Under the pieces are notes generated by a model. It had not been told where the DNA came from. It searched no databases and saw nothing but the letters and a program-made list of their open reading frames with translations. 64,000 nucleotides of DNA from Faecalibacterium taiwanense. GTDB taxonomy: Bacteria; Bacillota; Clostridia; Oscillospirales; Ruminococcaceae. The stretch covers positions 2,728,001 through 2,792,000 of the forward strand of contig NZ_CP155552.1 in NCBI RefSeq assembly GCF_036632915.2. The letters are read 5' to 3'. Below are positions 47,937 through 57,388 of this stretch, in pieces (position 1 is the stretch's first letter; each line of letters begins with the position of its first letter). A program made the translations under genes and the position numbers.

Positions 47937-50603
47937 TTATGCTCTCGGGTTTTTAATAGCAGCCTGAGCAGCAGCCAGACGTGCGATAGGCACACGGAAG
48001 GGAGAGCAGCTGACGTAGTCCAGACCGACATTGTGGCAGAACTCCACGCTCGTGGGGTCGCCGCCGTGCTCGCCGCAGATACCCAGACCCAGATCGGGAC
48101 GGGTCTCGCGGCCGTCGTGGGCAGCCATCTTGACCAGCTTGCCAACGCCGATCTGGTCCAGATGCTGGAACGGATCGCTCTCGTAGATCTTGTTCTCGTA
48201 GTATGCGCCCAGGAACTTGGCGGCATCATCACGGCTGAAGCCGAAGGTCATCTGGGTCAGGTCGTTGGTGCCGAAGCTGAAGAACTCGGCTTCCTTGGCG
48301 ATCTCGCCGGCAGTCAGGGCTGCACGGGGGATCTCGATCATGGTACCGACCTGATACTTCATCTCAACGCCTGCAGCAGCGATCAGCTCGTCTGCGACCT
48401 TGACCACAACGTCCTTGACGAACTTCAGCTCCTTGACCTCGCCGACCAGCGGGATCATGATGTGCGGGGTGATCATATGGCCGGTCTCAGCAGAGACGTT
48501 CAGAGCAGCCTTGATCACAGCGCGGGTCTGCATCGCAGCGATCTCAGGGTAGGTAACAGCCAGACGGCAGCCACGGTGACCCATCATGGGGTTGAACTCG
48601 TGCAGAGAAGTAACCACGTTCTTCAGATCATCGAAGGTCATGCCCATATCGGCAGCCAGCTCCTTGATGTCCTCGTCCTTGGTGGGCAGGAACTCGTGCA
48701 GAGGCGGATCCAGATAACGAATGGTCATCGGGCGCTCACCCATGATGCGGTACATGGCCTCGAAGTCACCCTGCTGGAACGGCTCGACCTTGGCCAGAGC
48801 AGCTTCGCGCTCTTCCACGGTACGTGCGCAGATCATCTCACGCACAGCCTTGATGCGATCCTCTGCGAAGAACATGTGCTCGGTACGGCACAGGCCGATG
48901 CCCTCAGCACCCAGATCCACTGCCTGCTGTGCGTCGCGCGGGTTATCAGCGTTGGTCATGACCAGCAGCTGACGAGCAGCGTCTGCCCAGCCCATGAAGC
49001 GGTTGAAGTTCTTATTGCCGGTAGCGGCCACGGTAGCGACCTGCTCGCCGTAGATGTTGCCGGTAGAGCCGTCGATGGAGATCCAGTCGCCCTCGACGAA
49101 CTTGTGGCCATTGATCTCGAAGGTCTTTGCTTCCTCGTCGATCTTGACCTCGTTGTCATTGCCGCAGCCGGAGACACAGCAGGTGCCCATACCACGGGCA
49201 ACAACAGCTGCGTGGCTGGTCATGCCGCCGCGGACGGTCAGGATGCCCTGAGAAACCTGCATGCCCACGATATCCTCGGGGCTGGTCTCCAGACGGACCA
49301 GAACGACCTTCTTCATCTTGCCGGACTTGACCATCTCCTCTGCCTCTTCAGCAGTAAAGACGATCTGGCCGCAGGCAGAACCGGGAGAAGCTGCCAGACC
49401 CTTGCCGACGACCTCGGCGGCCTTCAGGGCAGCGGCATCGAACTGGGGATGCAGCAGGGTATCCAGCTGCTTGGGCTCCACGCGCAGGACAGCTTCCTGC
49501 TCGGTAATCATGCCCTCGTCCACCAGATCACATGCGATCTGCAGAGCAGCCTGAGCGGTACGCTTGCCGTTACGGGTCTGCAGCATGTACAGATGGCCGT
49601 CCTCGATGGTGAACTCCATATCCTGCATATCGCGGAAGTAGTTCTCCAGACGGGTCGCGATCTCAACGAACTGATCGTACACCTCAGGCATCTGATCCTT
49701 CAGATGGCTGATGGGAGAAGGAGTGCGCACGCCGGCCACAACGTCCTCGCCCTGTGCATTGATCAGGTACTCGCCCATCAGCTTCTTAGCGCCGGTGGCG
49801 GGGTCACGGGTGAATGCAACGCCGGTGCCGGAGCGGTCGCCAGAGTTGCCGAATGCCATCTGCTGAACGTTGACAGCGGTGCCCCACTCGTAGGGGATCT
49901 CGTTCATCTTACGATAGACATTTGCGCGGGGGTTGTCCCAGCTGCGGAAGACGGCCTTGACAGCCTCGATCAGCTGATCACGGGGATCCTGCGGGAAGGG
50001 ACGGCCTTCGTTCTCCTCGTAGATCTTCTTGAAGGTGCCGACCAGTTCCTTCAGGTCATCAGCAGTCAGGTCCACGTCGTTCTTGACGCCCTTGGCTTCC
50101 TTCATCTTGTCGATCTCGACCTCGAACAGGCTCTTCGGGACCATCATAACGACGTCCGCGAACATCTGCACAAAGCGGCGGTAGCAGTCGTATGCAAAAC
50201 GGGCGTTGCCGGTCTTCTTTGCCAGACCTTCAACAGCCTCGTCGTTCAGGCCCAGGTTCAGGATGGTGTCCATCATGCCGGGCATGGACTGACGTGCGCC
50301 GGAACGGACGGAGACCAGCAGGGGGTTCTGGTTATCGCCGAACTTCTTGCCGGTGATCTCTTCCAGACCCTTGAGGTGCTCAAAGATATCAGCAGTGATC
50401 TCGTCATTGATCTGACGGCCGTCTGCATAATACTGGGTGCAGGCGTCGGTGGTGATGGTGAAACCCTGCGGCACCGGCATACCGGCTGCGGTCATTTCTG
50501 CCAGACCAGCACCCTTGCCGCCCAGAGTATTCTTCATGGTGACTTTGTCGCCGCCGAAAGCATCATTGCCTTCGCTGAAGTAGTACAGATACTTTTTGCT
50601 CAT
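47937..50603 (-). CDS. ppdK: Pyruvate, phosphate dikinase
   Basis: An 888-residue enzyme interconverting pyruvate + ATP + Pi and PEP + AMP + PPi, central to PEP supply and PPi-linked glycolysis in anaerobes. The N-terminal ATP-grasp domain starts YYFSEGNDAFGGDKVTMKNT-like with GGKGAGLAEM. The phospho-histidine is in TSHAAVVARGMGTCCVSG, and the C-terminal PEP/pyruvate barrel carries CGEHGGDP. I chose the ATG at 50603 (GGGAGGT site) over an in-frame upstream codon at 50636. Full length, no frame disruption. It is the first chromosomal gene beyond element B. Confidence 0.96.
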   Translation of the reverse strand: MSKKYLYYFSEGNDAFGGDKVTMKNTLGGKGAGLAEMTAAGMPVPQGFTITTDACTQYYADGRQINDEITADIFEHLKGLEEITGKKFGDNQNPLLVSVRSGARQSMPGMMDTILNLGLNDEAVEGLAKKTGNARFAYDCYRRFVQMFADVVMMVPKSLFEVEIDKMKEAKGVKNDVDLTADDLKELVGTFKKIYEENEGRPFPQDPRDQLIEAVKAVFRSWDNPRANVYRKMNEIPYEWGTAVNVQQMAFGNSGDRSGTGVAFTRDPATGAKKLMGEYLINAQGEDVVAGVRTPSPISHLKDQMPEVYDQFVEIATRLENYFRDMQDMEFTIEDGHLYMLQTRNGKRTAQAALQIACDLVDEGMITEQEAVLRVEPKQLDTLLHPQFDAAALKAAEVVGKGLAASPGSACGQIVFTAEEAEEMVKSGKMKKVVLVRLETSPEDIVGMQVSQGILTVRGGMTSHAAVVARGMGTCCVSGCGNDNEVKIDEEAKTFEINGHKFVEGDWISIDGSTGNIYGEQVATVAATGNKNFNRFMGWADAARQLLVMTNADNPRDAQQAVDLGAEGIGLCRTEHMFFAEDRIKAVREMICARTVEEREAALAKVEPFQQGDFEAMYRIMGERPMTIRYLDPPLHEFLPTKDEDIKELAADMGMTFDDLKNVVTSLHEFNPMMGHRGCRLAVTYPEIAAMQTRAVIKAALNVSAETGHMITPHIMIPLVGEVKELKFVKDVVVKVADELIAAAGVEMKYQVGTMIEIPRAALTAGEIAKEAEFFSFGTNDLTQMTFGFSRDDAAKFLGAYYENKIYESDPFQHLDQIGVGKLVKMAAHDGRETRPDLGLGICGEHGGDPTSVEFCHNVGLDYVSCSPFRVPIARLAAAQAAIKNPRA

Positions 50604-50636
50604 GCGTTGTTTACCTCCCATTCGTGACTGCAGCAC

Positions 50637-51025
50637 AGCCGCACCGCAGTCTCATCGTTTGCCTTGTCTTAAAAACTCGACCGATGAACATTGTTTGTGA
50701 ATGCTAAACTATTATACCAGAAAATCCATTCCTTTCCACCATGCAAAATCCCGAATTTGTCTGTTATTTTTTATGCAAATCCCTTGAAATTTGCCAAGTT
50801 TTAAGGTAGTATAGAATGGGAGAAAGTTCGAGAGGTTTTTCGTTTTCTGATGCGGATTATCCGTCTGTTGGATACAACTTTCTATCCCTGTAATTTCAGC
50901 TTTTTCTTTTTGTCGGCGCAAAGCTTCTGTTGTATCCATCTTTGGATATGGATGCATCATTTTTCCGGGTCGGGCCTTATCATCCACCCGCCGGGAGCCG
51001 CCGTGCCGGAAGGGAGATCTATCGT
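50637..51025. other. Divergent intergenic region between ppdK and the GlmU-like gene
   Basis: No gene is seen. On the minus strand TATAAT at 50716-50711 is a plausible -10 for ppdK, with a weak -35. On the plus strand TTGAAA (50784-50789) and TAGTAT (50807-50812), 17 bases apart, can drive the 51026 gene. The resulting ~200-base leader contains an inverted repeat GGATACAAC (50870-50878) / GTTGTATCC (50929-50937) and a small ATCCAT/ATGGAT hairpin, so it may fold. Confidence 0.45.
50784..50812 (+). promoter_or_regulatory. Promoter of the GlmU-like gene
   Basis: TTGAAA (50784-50789) and TAGTAT (50807-50812) with a 17-base spacer, upstream of a long leader. Confidence 0.45.
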
Positions 51026-51783
51026 ATGGAAAATTCTGTTTCTTCTGCTGCGCTGAATGCAGCGCGTGAGCAGCTGGATGCCGCCGAAGCCGCCCGCGAG
51101 GTCATTCTGCTGCAGCACATCGCAAACGGCGTGATCATCGACAGCCGCACCGTGCAGATCGCACCGGACGTGGTCATCGCCCCGGGTGCCGTCATTCTGG
51201 CCGGTACCATCCTGCGCGGCAGAACAGTCATCGGTGCGGGCTGCATCATCGGTCCCAACACCCTCATTGAGGACAGCATCGTAGACGAGGGCAGCACCGT
51301 CAACGCCAGTCAGGTATACAGCAGCCACATCGGCCCTCACAACAACATCGGCCCCTTCACCCATGTGCGGGTGAACACCGTCACCGACTACGGCGTGCAT
51401 CTGGGTGCATACGTGGAGACCAAGAACTCCAACTTTGCCCGGGGCAACACGGTGAGCCACCTGACCTATATCGGCGACAGCGATGTGGGCAAGTACTGCA
51501 ACTTCGGCTGCGGCACCGTCACCTGCAACTACGACGGCAAGGATAAGTTCCGCACCCAGATCGGCGATTACTGCTTCATCGGCTGCAACACGAACCTTGT
51601 GGCCCCCGTGAAGGTGGGCAATGGTGCCTATACCGCCGCCGGCAGCACCATCACCAAGGACGTGCCCGCACAGGCACTGGGCATCGCCCGGGAGCGCCAG
51701 ACCAATCTGGAGGGCTGGGCAGAGCCCAAGATGGAAGCCTACATTGCCAAAAAAAGAAGCTGGAAGACGAGCAGAGCAAGTAA
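51026..51783 (+). CDS. GlmU C-terminal-like hexapeptide acyltransferase (frameshifted near the end)
   Basis: The protein has ~252 residues and is made almost wholly of left-handed beta-helix hexapeptide repeats (VVIAPGAVILAGTILRGRTV, IGAGCIIGPNTLIEDSIV, and so on). TVSHLTYIGDSDVGKYCNFG and VTCNYDGKDKFRTQIGDYCF match the acetyltransferase half of GlmU. The N-terminal uridyltransferase half is absent, so the reaction may be acetyl transfer to glucosamine-1-phosphate or a related sugar. A run of seven A at ~51749-51755 breaks the frame; eight would give AKKKKLEDEQSK and the stop at 51781. ATG 51026 follows GGGAG. Confidence 0.8.
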
Positions 51784-51805
51784 GCTGTCCGTTTTTCGCG
51801 TACAG

Positions 51806-51841
51806 ACCGCTGCACAGGATGGCCCTGCGCGGCGGTTTTTG
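51806..51841 (+). terminator. Terminator after the GlmU-like gene
   Basis: ACCGCTGCACAGG (51806-51818) pairs with CCTGCGCGGCGGT (51824-51836), with two G-T pairs, followed by TTTTG. Confidence 0.7.
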
Positions 51842-51870
51842 TTTGCAGGTGCATCTTTTTCGCTTATAAT
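51842..51870 (+). promoter_or_regulatory. Promoter of pth
   Basis: TTTGCA (51842-51847) and a perfect TATAAT (51865-51870) are spaced by 17 bases, directly after the terminator. Confidence 0.7.
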
Positions 51871-51950
51871 GTATATCTTTTTACACGCGCGTATGTTATA
51901 CTTAGGACTTGCATCGGACAATTTATCACAAAAAGGAAAATATAACACTC

Positions 51951-52529
51951 ATGAATACAAATGACATCTGGCTGATTGCCGGTCTTGGCAACCCGGAAAC
52001 AAAATACGACGGCACCCGCCACAATGCGGGCTATGCCGCGCTGGACTATCTGGCCGACAAGTGGGGCATTTCTGTCAGCAAAACCAAATTTGAAGGCCTG
52101 TGGGGTCAGGGCGAAGTGGACGGCCACAAGGTGGTGCTGCTCAAGCCCCTGACCTACATGAACCTTTCGGGCGACTCCATCGCCCCCACGGCGGGCTTTT
52201 TCAAGATTCCTGCCGACCACGTCATCGTTCTGTGCGACGATATCACCCAGAACCCCGGCAAGCTGCGCATCCGGCCCTCCGGCTCCGCAGGCGGACATAA
52301 CGGCCTGAAGAGCATCATCGCCCGCTTGGGCGGGGAGAACTTCCCCCGCATCCGCATCGGCGTGGGTGCCAAGCCCCACCCGGACTACGACCTTGCCGCG
52401 TGGGTGCTGGGCAAGTTCCCGGCAGAGGATGCCAAGGCTCTGAGCGGCCGCTACCCTGATCTGGAAGCCGCCGCAAAGCTCATCATGGACGGCAAGCTGA
52501 GTCTGGCACAGAGCAAATATAACGGGTAA
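51951..52529 (+). CDS. pth: Peptidyl-tRNA hydrolase
   Basis: A 192-residue enzyme that releases peptides from stalled peptidyl-tRNA. The family signatures are complete: IAGLGNPETKYDGTRHNAGY with the catalytic His, KPLTYMNLSGDS, the VLCDDITQNPGKLRIR strand, and GSAGGHNGLKSI. ATG 51951 follows AAAAGGAAA; a longer frame from 51909 has no ribosome site. It has its own promoter and precedes mfd, the frequent pth-mfd order of Firmicutes. Full length with no anomaly. Confidence 0.96.
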   Translation: MNTNDIWLIAGLGNPETKYDGTRHNAGYAALDYLADKWGISVSKTKFEGLWGQGEVDGHKVVLLKPLTYMNLSGDSIAPTAGFFKIPADHVIVLCDDITQNPGKLRIRPSGSAGGHNGLKSIIARLGGENFPRIRIGVGAKPHPDYDLAAWVLGKFPAEDAKALSGRYPDLEAAAKLIMDGKLSLAQSKYNG

Positions 52530-52538
52530 AGCGGAACG

Positions 52539-52694
52539 AACCCTCTCAGTCGCCTAACGGCGACAGCTCCCCCGAGGGGGGAGCTTTTCCGCATCACCCC
52601 ATAAACTTTCCCTTAAATGATAAACGAAATCTCTTTGTCAAAAGCTCCCCCTTTCGGGGGAGCTGGCATCGCGCCAGCGATGACTGAGAGGGTT
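52539..52694. repeat. Imperfect inverted-repeat element (CCCTCTCAGTC family)
   Basis: AACCCTCTCAGTC (52539-52551) at one end pairs with GACTGAGAGGGTT (52682-52694) at the other. Inside, each arm carries an AGCTCCCCC-type hairpin (AGCTCCCCCGAGGGGGGAGCT on the left, AGCTCCCCCTTTCGGGGGAGCT on the right, shown as names of arms). It is a ~156-bp non-coding palindromic repeat between pth and mfd, of the MITE/REP kind common in Faecalibacterium. The 57344 terminator carries the same CCCTCAGTC sequence. Confidence 0.7.
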
Positions 52695-52714
52695 TCGAGA
52701 AAGGAGGTTTTTCC

Positions 52715-55700
52715 ATGTACGAAGCCTTACTCAAGGCCACACCGGAATATCAGAAGATCGCCGCCAGCTTTGCAAAGCCCGGCCCTGCCGCGCTGTTCGG
52801 TCTGCCGCCCGCAGGCCGTGCCCTGCTGTACGCCGCGCTGCAAAAAGACCTTGGTCGGGTGCTGTGCATCGTGACCCCCGGCGAGGCCGAGGCCACCCAC
52901 TTTGCGGACGACCTCAAGGCGTTGGGCCTTTCTGCCGCCGTGTTCCCGCCCCGGGACTTTATGCTGCGCCCGGTGGAGGGCGCGGGCCGCGAGTACGAGT
53001 ACCGCCGCCTTTCGGTGCTGGGCTCCCTTGCAGGCGGGCGGCTGAACGCGGTCTGCGTGCCCGCCGAAGCGCTGTTGCAGTACACCGTGCCCCGGGATGA
53101 ATTTTTAAAGAACACTCTTACCCTCAAACCCGGCATGGTGTACAACCGTGAGGGCTTGTGGCCCGGCTGTTCGCCGCCGGGTATGTGCGGCGCAGTCAGG
53201 TGGACGGCCCGGGACAGTTCAGTGTGCGCGGCGATATCGTGGATATCTATGCGCCGGATATGCGCCAGCCTGCCCGCGTGGAGTACTGGGACGACGAGAT
53301 CGATTCCATTTCCTCCTTCGATCTGCTCACCCAGCGGCGGGACAGCGCACTGGAAAAGATCTATCTTTCCCCTGCCCGCGAGGTGCTGTTCGGCGATACC
53401 GCCGAGACTGCCGAGGCCCTGCGTTCCGCCATCAAAAAGGCACGCGGCCGGCACCGCACCGCACTGGAAAAGGCCACGGAAGCCGACCTTGCTCAGCTGG
53501 ACTCCGGCCTGGTGCCGGAAGCCATGGATAAATACTACGGCCTGCGCTATCCGAGCCCGGCCACCCTGCTGGATCATCTGGACACACCGCTGTTCATTCT
53601 GGACGAGGTGGGCGGCATCCGGGATGCCCAGAAGGCCACCGAGTTCCGTCGCAGCGAAGAGCTGACCGGCCTGTTGGAAGAGGGTGTGCTCTGCCCCGGG
53701 CTGGATGTACTCTACCAGACCATGGACGACCTTGCCGCTGCCGCCCAGAAGCAGAGCACCCTGCTGTGCGAGAACTTCCTGCGCGGCATGAACGAATTTA
53801 AGCTGAAAGACCTCATCAACGCCGAGGCCTTTGCCGCCCCCAACTGGAACGGCGACCTTGTCTCCCTGCGAGAAGACCTTGACCCCCTCATTGCGCAGGG
53901 CTATGCCGTCACCCTGTTTTCCGGAACGCCCAAGGGTGCCGCCGCCCTCACCCGCGACCTTGCCGACAAGGGCTACTCCGTGAGCATGAGCCGGGATGTG
54001 CGGCCCACAAAAGGCATCGTACAGGTGCTGCCGGGCCATCTGACCGCCGGGTGCACCTTTCCGTTTGCCCATGCGGCGGTGCTGTCCAGCCGCAGGCACG
54101 GCCTGGAGGAAGAGACCTCCGCCGAGACCAAAAAGCGCAAAAAGAACAAGAACGCCCTTTCCAGCCTTTCGGACATCAAGCCCGGGGACTATGTGGTGCA
54201 CCAGAGCCACGGCATCGGCATGTATGCGGGCATCCAGCGGCTGGAAGTGCAGGGTGCCACGAAAGATTACCTTAAGGTACAGTATTCCGGCTCGGACGTG
54301 CTGTATGTACCGGTGACCCAGCTGGACCTGCTGAGCCGCTACACCGCCCCCGGCGACGAGGAAAAGGTAAAGCTGGCAAAGCTGGGCGGTGCCGAGTGGC
54401 AACGCACCCGCGCCAAGGTAAAAAAAGCCACCGAGGAGATGGCGCAGGAACTGATCGAGCTCTACGCCCGCCGCCGTCAGGCCACGGGCTACGCCTTCCC
54501 GCCGGACGGCGACTGGCAGCGGGACTTTGAGACCCGCTTTGACTACGACGAGACAGACGACCAGCTGAACGCCACCGCCGAGATCAAGCAGGACATGGAA
54601 AAGGGCTGGCCCATGGACCGCCTGCTGTGCGGCGACGTGGGCGTGGGCAAGACCGAAGTGGCCCTGCGCGCCGCCTTCAAGTGTGTGATGGGCGGCAAGC
54701 AGTGCGCCATCCTTGCCCCCACCACCCTGCTGGCATGGCAGCACTACAACACCATTCTTTCCCGCATGGAAGCCTTCCCGGTGAAGGTGGAGATGATGTC
54801 CCGCTTCCGCACCGCAAAGCAGCAGAAGGAGACCCTCCGGGGCCTGCAGTCGGGCAGTGTGGACATCGTGGTGGGCACCCACCGGCTGCTGTCCAAGGAC
54901 GTGAAGTTCCATGACCTCGGCCTTGTCATCATCGACGAGGAGCAGCGCTTCGGCGTCAAGCACAAGGAAAAGCTCAAGGAGAACTTCATCGGGGTGGACA
55001 TGCTCACCCTGTCGGCCACTCCCATCCCCCGCACGCTGAACATGGCCATGAGCGGAATCCGGGACCTTTCCACCATCGAGCAGCCGCCCATCGAGCGCCA
55101 GCCCGTGGAGACCTTTGTGCTGGAATACAACGACGTGATCCTTGCCGAAGCCATGAAGAAGGAGCTTGCCCGGGGCGGGCAGGTGTACTACCTGCACAAC
55201 CGGGTGGACAACATCGAAGCCTGCGCCGCCCATGTGAGCAAGCTGGTGCCCGGCGCACGCATCGGCATTGCCCACGGCAAGATGACCGAGGAAGAGCTGA
55301 ACCCCGTGTGGCAGCATCTGCTGAACGGCGAGATCGATATTCTGGTGTGCACCACCCTCATCGAGACCGGCATCGACGTGCGCAACTGCAACACCCTCAT
55401 CATCGAGGATGCCGACCGCATGGGCCTTGCCCAGCTGTACCAGATCAGAGGCCGGGTGGGCCGCTCCGGCCGCAAGGCCTATGCCTACTTCACCTTCCGG
55501 CGAGACAAGACTCTGACCGATATCGCCCAGAAGCGGCTCTCCGCTATCCGGGAGTTCACGGCCTTCGGCTCCGGCTTCCGCATCGCCATGCGGGATCTGC
55601 AGATCCGGGGTGCGGGCAGTCTTCTGGGCCACAGCCAGCACGGCCACATGGAGGCCGTGGGCTACGACCTCTACGTGAAGATGCTGGGGCAGGCCATCGC

Positions 55701-56187
55701 CCGGGCCAAGGGCGAACCTGTCCGGCGGGACAAGAGCGAATGCCTTGTGGACCTGCGGGTGGATGCCTTCATCCCGGAGAAATATATCGCAGACGGCCCG
55801 GGCCGCATTGAAGCTTATAAGCGCATTGCCGCCATCCAGACGGCAGAGGATGCCGCCGATGTGCTGGACGAGCTCATCGACCGCTACGGCGACCCGCCGC
55901 CCTCGGTAAGCGATCTGGTGAACGTGTCGCTGGTACGCGTGCAGGCTTCCGCTGTGGGCGTGACCGAAGTGACCCAGAAAAAGGACACCCTCACCCTGCA
56001 GCTGGAAAGTCTGGAGCTGCCCATGATCCGGGGCCTGCTGGTGGCCTTCAATGGCCGCGTCACCGCCGGTGCAGGCAACCGGCCCTATCTCTCGGTCACG
56101 CTTCAGCCCGACGAAAAGCCGCTGGAGCTGTTGCAAAGCATCCTCAAGGCGATGGCAGAGATCCTTGCCTCCGCCGAGCAAAAATAA
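52715..56187 (+). CDS. mfd: Transcription-repair coupling factor Mfd (frameshifted)
   Basis: The restored protein has ~1157 residues, the usual Mfd length. It releases stalled RNA polymerase and recruits UvrA. The N-terminal UvrB-like module, the RNA polymerase-interacting domain (LKPGDYVVHQSHGIGMYAGI), Walker A CGDVGVGKTEVALRA, Walker B IDEEQRFGVKHKE, QIRGRVGRSGRKAYAY and a C-terminal TRCF domain are all present. Near 53155 the frame shifts (GGCTTGTGGCC; one more G gives GLVARLFAAGYVRRSQ). Since the rest of this conserved gene is intact, an uncorrected one-base deletion is more likely than a null mutation. The start follows AAAGGAGG. Confidence 0.93.
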
Positions 56188-56206
56188 ACATCATAGGAGC
56201 ATTACC

Positions 56207-57325
56207 ATGAAAAAGAAACTTCTCGCGCTGATCTGCGCACTTGCACTGGTGTTCAGCCTTGTGGGCTGCACCATTTCCGCCCCGGACACCGTGGGCAGCA
56301 TCGGTGATTTTGAGATCACCTCCGGCATGTATCTGCTGGCACAGTACGGTGCTTACCAGCAGGCCGCCCAGCTTGCCGGCACCGATCAGGACACCACCGA
56401 CGTAAAAGCCTTCCTGAAAGAGACCATCACCACCGACTCTGACAGCGGCGAGACCGCAGTTGTGAGCGACTATGTGGCCCAGAAAACGCAGGAAACGTTG
56501 GAAACGCTGGCCGCTGTGGATGCCCGCTTCAAAGCGCTGGGCGGTGAGCTGACTGCAGAGCAGCTTTCCACTGCCGACCGTTATGCCCAGCAGATGATGG
56601 ACCAGTACGGCGACACCTACACCGCCAACGGCATTGGTCTGGAGACCGTCAAGGCATATGAACGTCTGCAGGTGGAGCACACCGCCCTGCTGGATATGGT
56701 CTACGGCCCGGACGGCGAGACCCCGGTGGAGGACGACGAGCTGACCAGCCATCTGGACGACAGCATGTATGAGATCTGCTACATCAGCATCCCGCTGTAC
56801 AATACCAGCACCTACGCCTTTGCGGACGATGACCAGAAGGCCGAGATGCTCAAGCTGGCACAGGCCGCTGCCGACAGTGTCAACGCCGCAGGCGGCGAGA
56901 CGGTCTCGGATCAGGTGAGTGCCCTGCATGAGGCCGCACAGAATGCCCTGCCGGACATCTACGCTGTGCTGGACAGCGAAACTTCCGACGACAGCGCCAG
57001 CGTCCAGACCGAGCTGCTGACCGAGAGCGATGTTGCTTCGGCCTTTACGCAGGATGGCGCAGCCGATGCTCTGCGCAGCCTTTCCTACGGCGAAGCCGCT
57101 GCTGTGCAGATCAACGGCTCCACCCTGCTCCTGATGGTGCGTGTAGACCCGCTGAGCGTTTCCTCGCTGGACGACCTGCGCAGCCAGATCCTGAGCGATA
57201 TGAAGGGCGGCGAGCTGGACGACGCACTGGCCGCAGGCGGTGCAGAGCTGGCACACGATCTGGACAGCTCTGCCATGAACAAACTGCCCGCCAAAAAGAT
57301 CGTGAACAACAGCGCCAACAGCTGA
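56207..57325 (+). CDS. Lipoprotein, SurA/PrsA-like foldase
   Basis: A 372-residue exported lipoprotein. The signal peptide ends in the lipobox LVGC (cysteine ~residue 22). A helical N-terminal chaperone-like region follows (TSGMYLLAQYGAYQQAAQLA...), then a C-terminal acidic domain with YEICYISIPLYNTSTYAF, reminiscent of a degenerate parvulin-like domain; I see no clear PPIase active site. It lies 20 bases after mfd behind TAGGAGC and is probably cotranscribed. It likely assists folding of secreted proteins outside the membrane, by family resemblance only. Confidence 0.7.
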   Translation: MKKKLLALICALALVFSLVGCTISAPDTVGSIGDFEITSGMYLLAQYGAYQQAAQLAGTDQDTTDVKAFLKETITTDSDSGETAVVSDYVAQKTQETLETLAAVDARFKALGGELTAEQLSTADRYAQQMMDQYGDTYTANGIGLETVKAYERLQVEHTALLDMVYGPDGETPVEDDELTSHLDDSMYEICYISIPLYNTSTYAFADDDQKAEMLKLAQAAADSVNAAGGETVSDQVSALHEAAQNALPDIYAVLDSETSDDSASVQTELLTESDVASAFTQDGAADALRSLSYGEAAAVQINGSTLLLMVRVDPLSVSSLDDLRSQILSDMKGGELDDALAAGGAELAHDLDSSAMNKLPAKKIVNNSANS

Positions 57326-57343
57326 GAGCTGCTGTAACATAAA

Positions 57344-57384
57344 ACTCCCTCAGTCATCGCTGCGCGATGACTGAGGGAGTTTTT
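57344..57384. terminator. Bidirectional terminator with the CCCTCAGTC repeat sequence
   Basis: ACTCCCTCAGTCATCGC (57344-57360) pairs over 17 bases with GCGATGACTGAGGGAGT (57364-57380), loop TGC, followed by TTTTT. It separates the convergent lipoprotein and glycosidase genes. Confidence 0.85.
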
Positions 57385-57388
57385 TCTT

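Noticed and set aside
48033..50627. 864-codon open frame on the plus strand opposite ppdK
   Set aside because: It is the codon-bias shadow of a complete ppdK gene, without family motifs or ribosome site.
50813..51025. T-box or other known riboswitch in the GlmU-like leader
   Set aside because: No T-box sequence or known aptamer consensus was found, only one 9-bp inverted repeat.
52750..56181. 1143-codon open frame on the minus strand opposite mfd
   Set aside because: Composition is low-complexity His/Gly/Leu, as expected for an antisense shadow; mfd motifs on the other strand are decisive.
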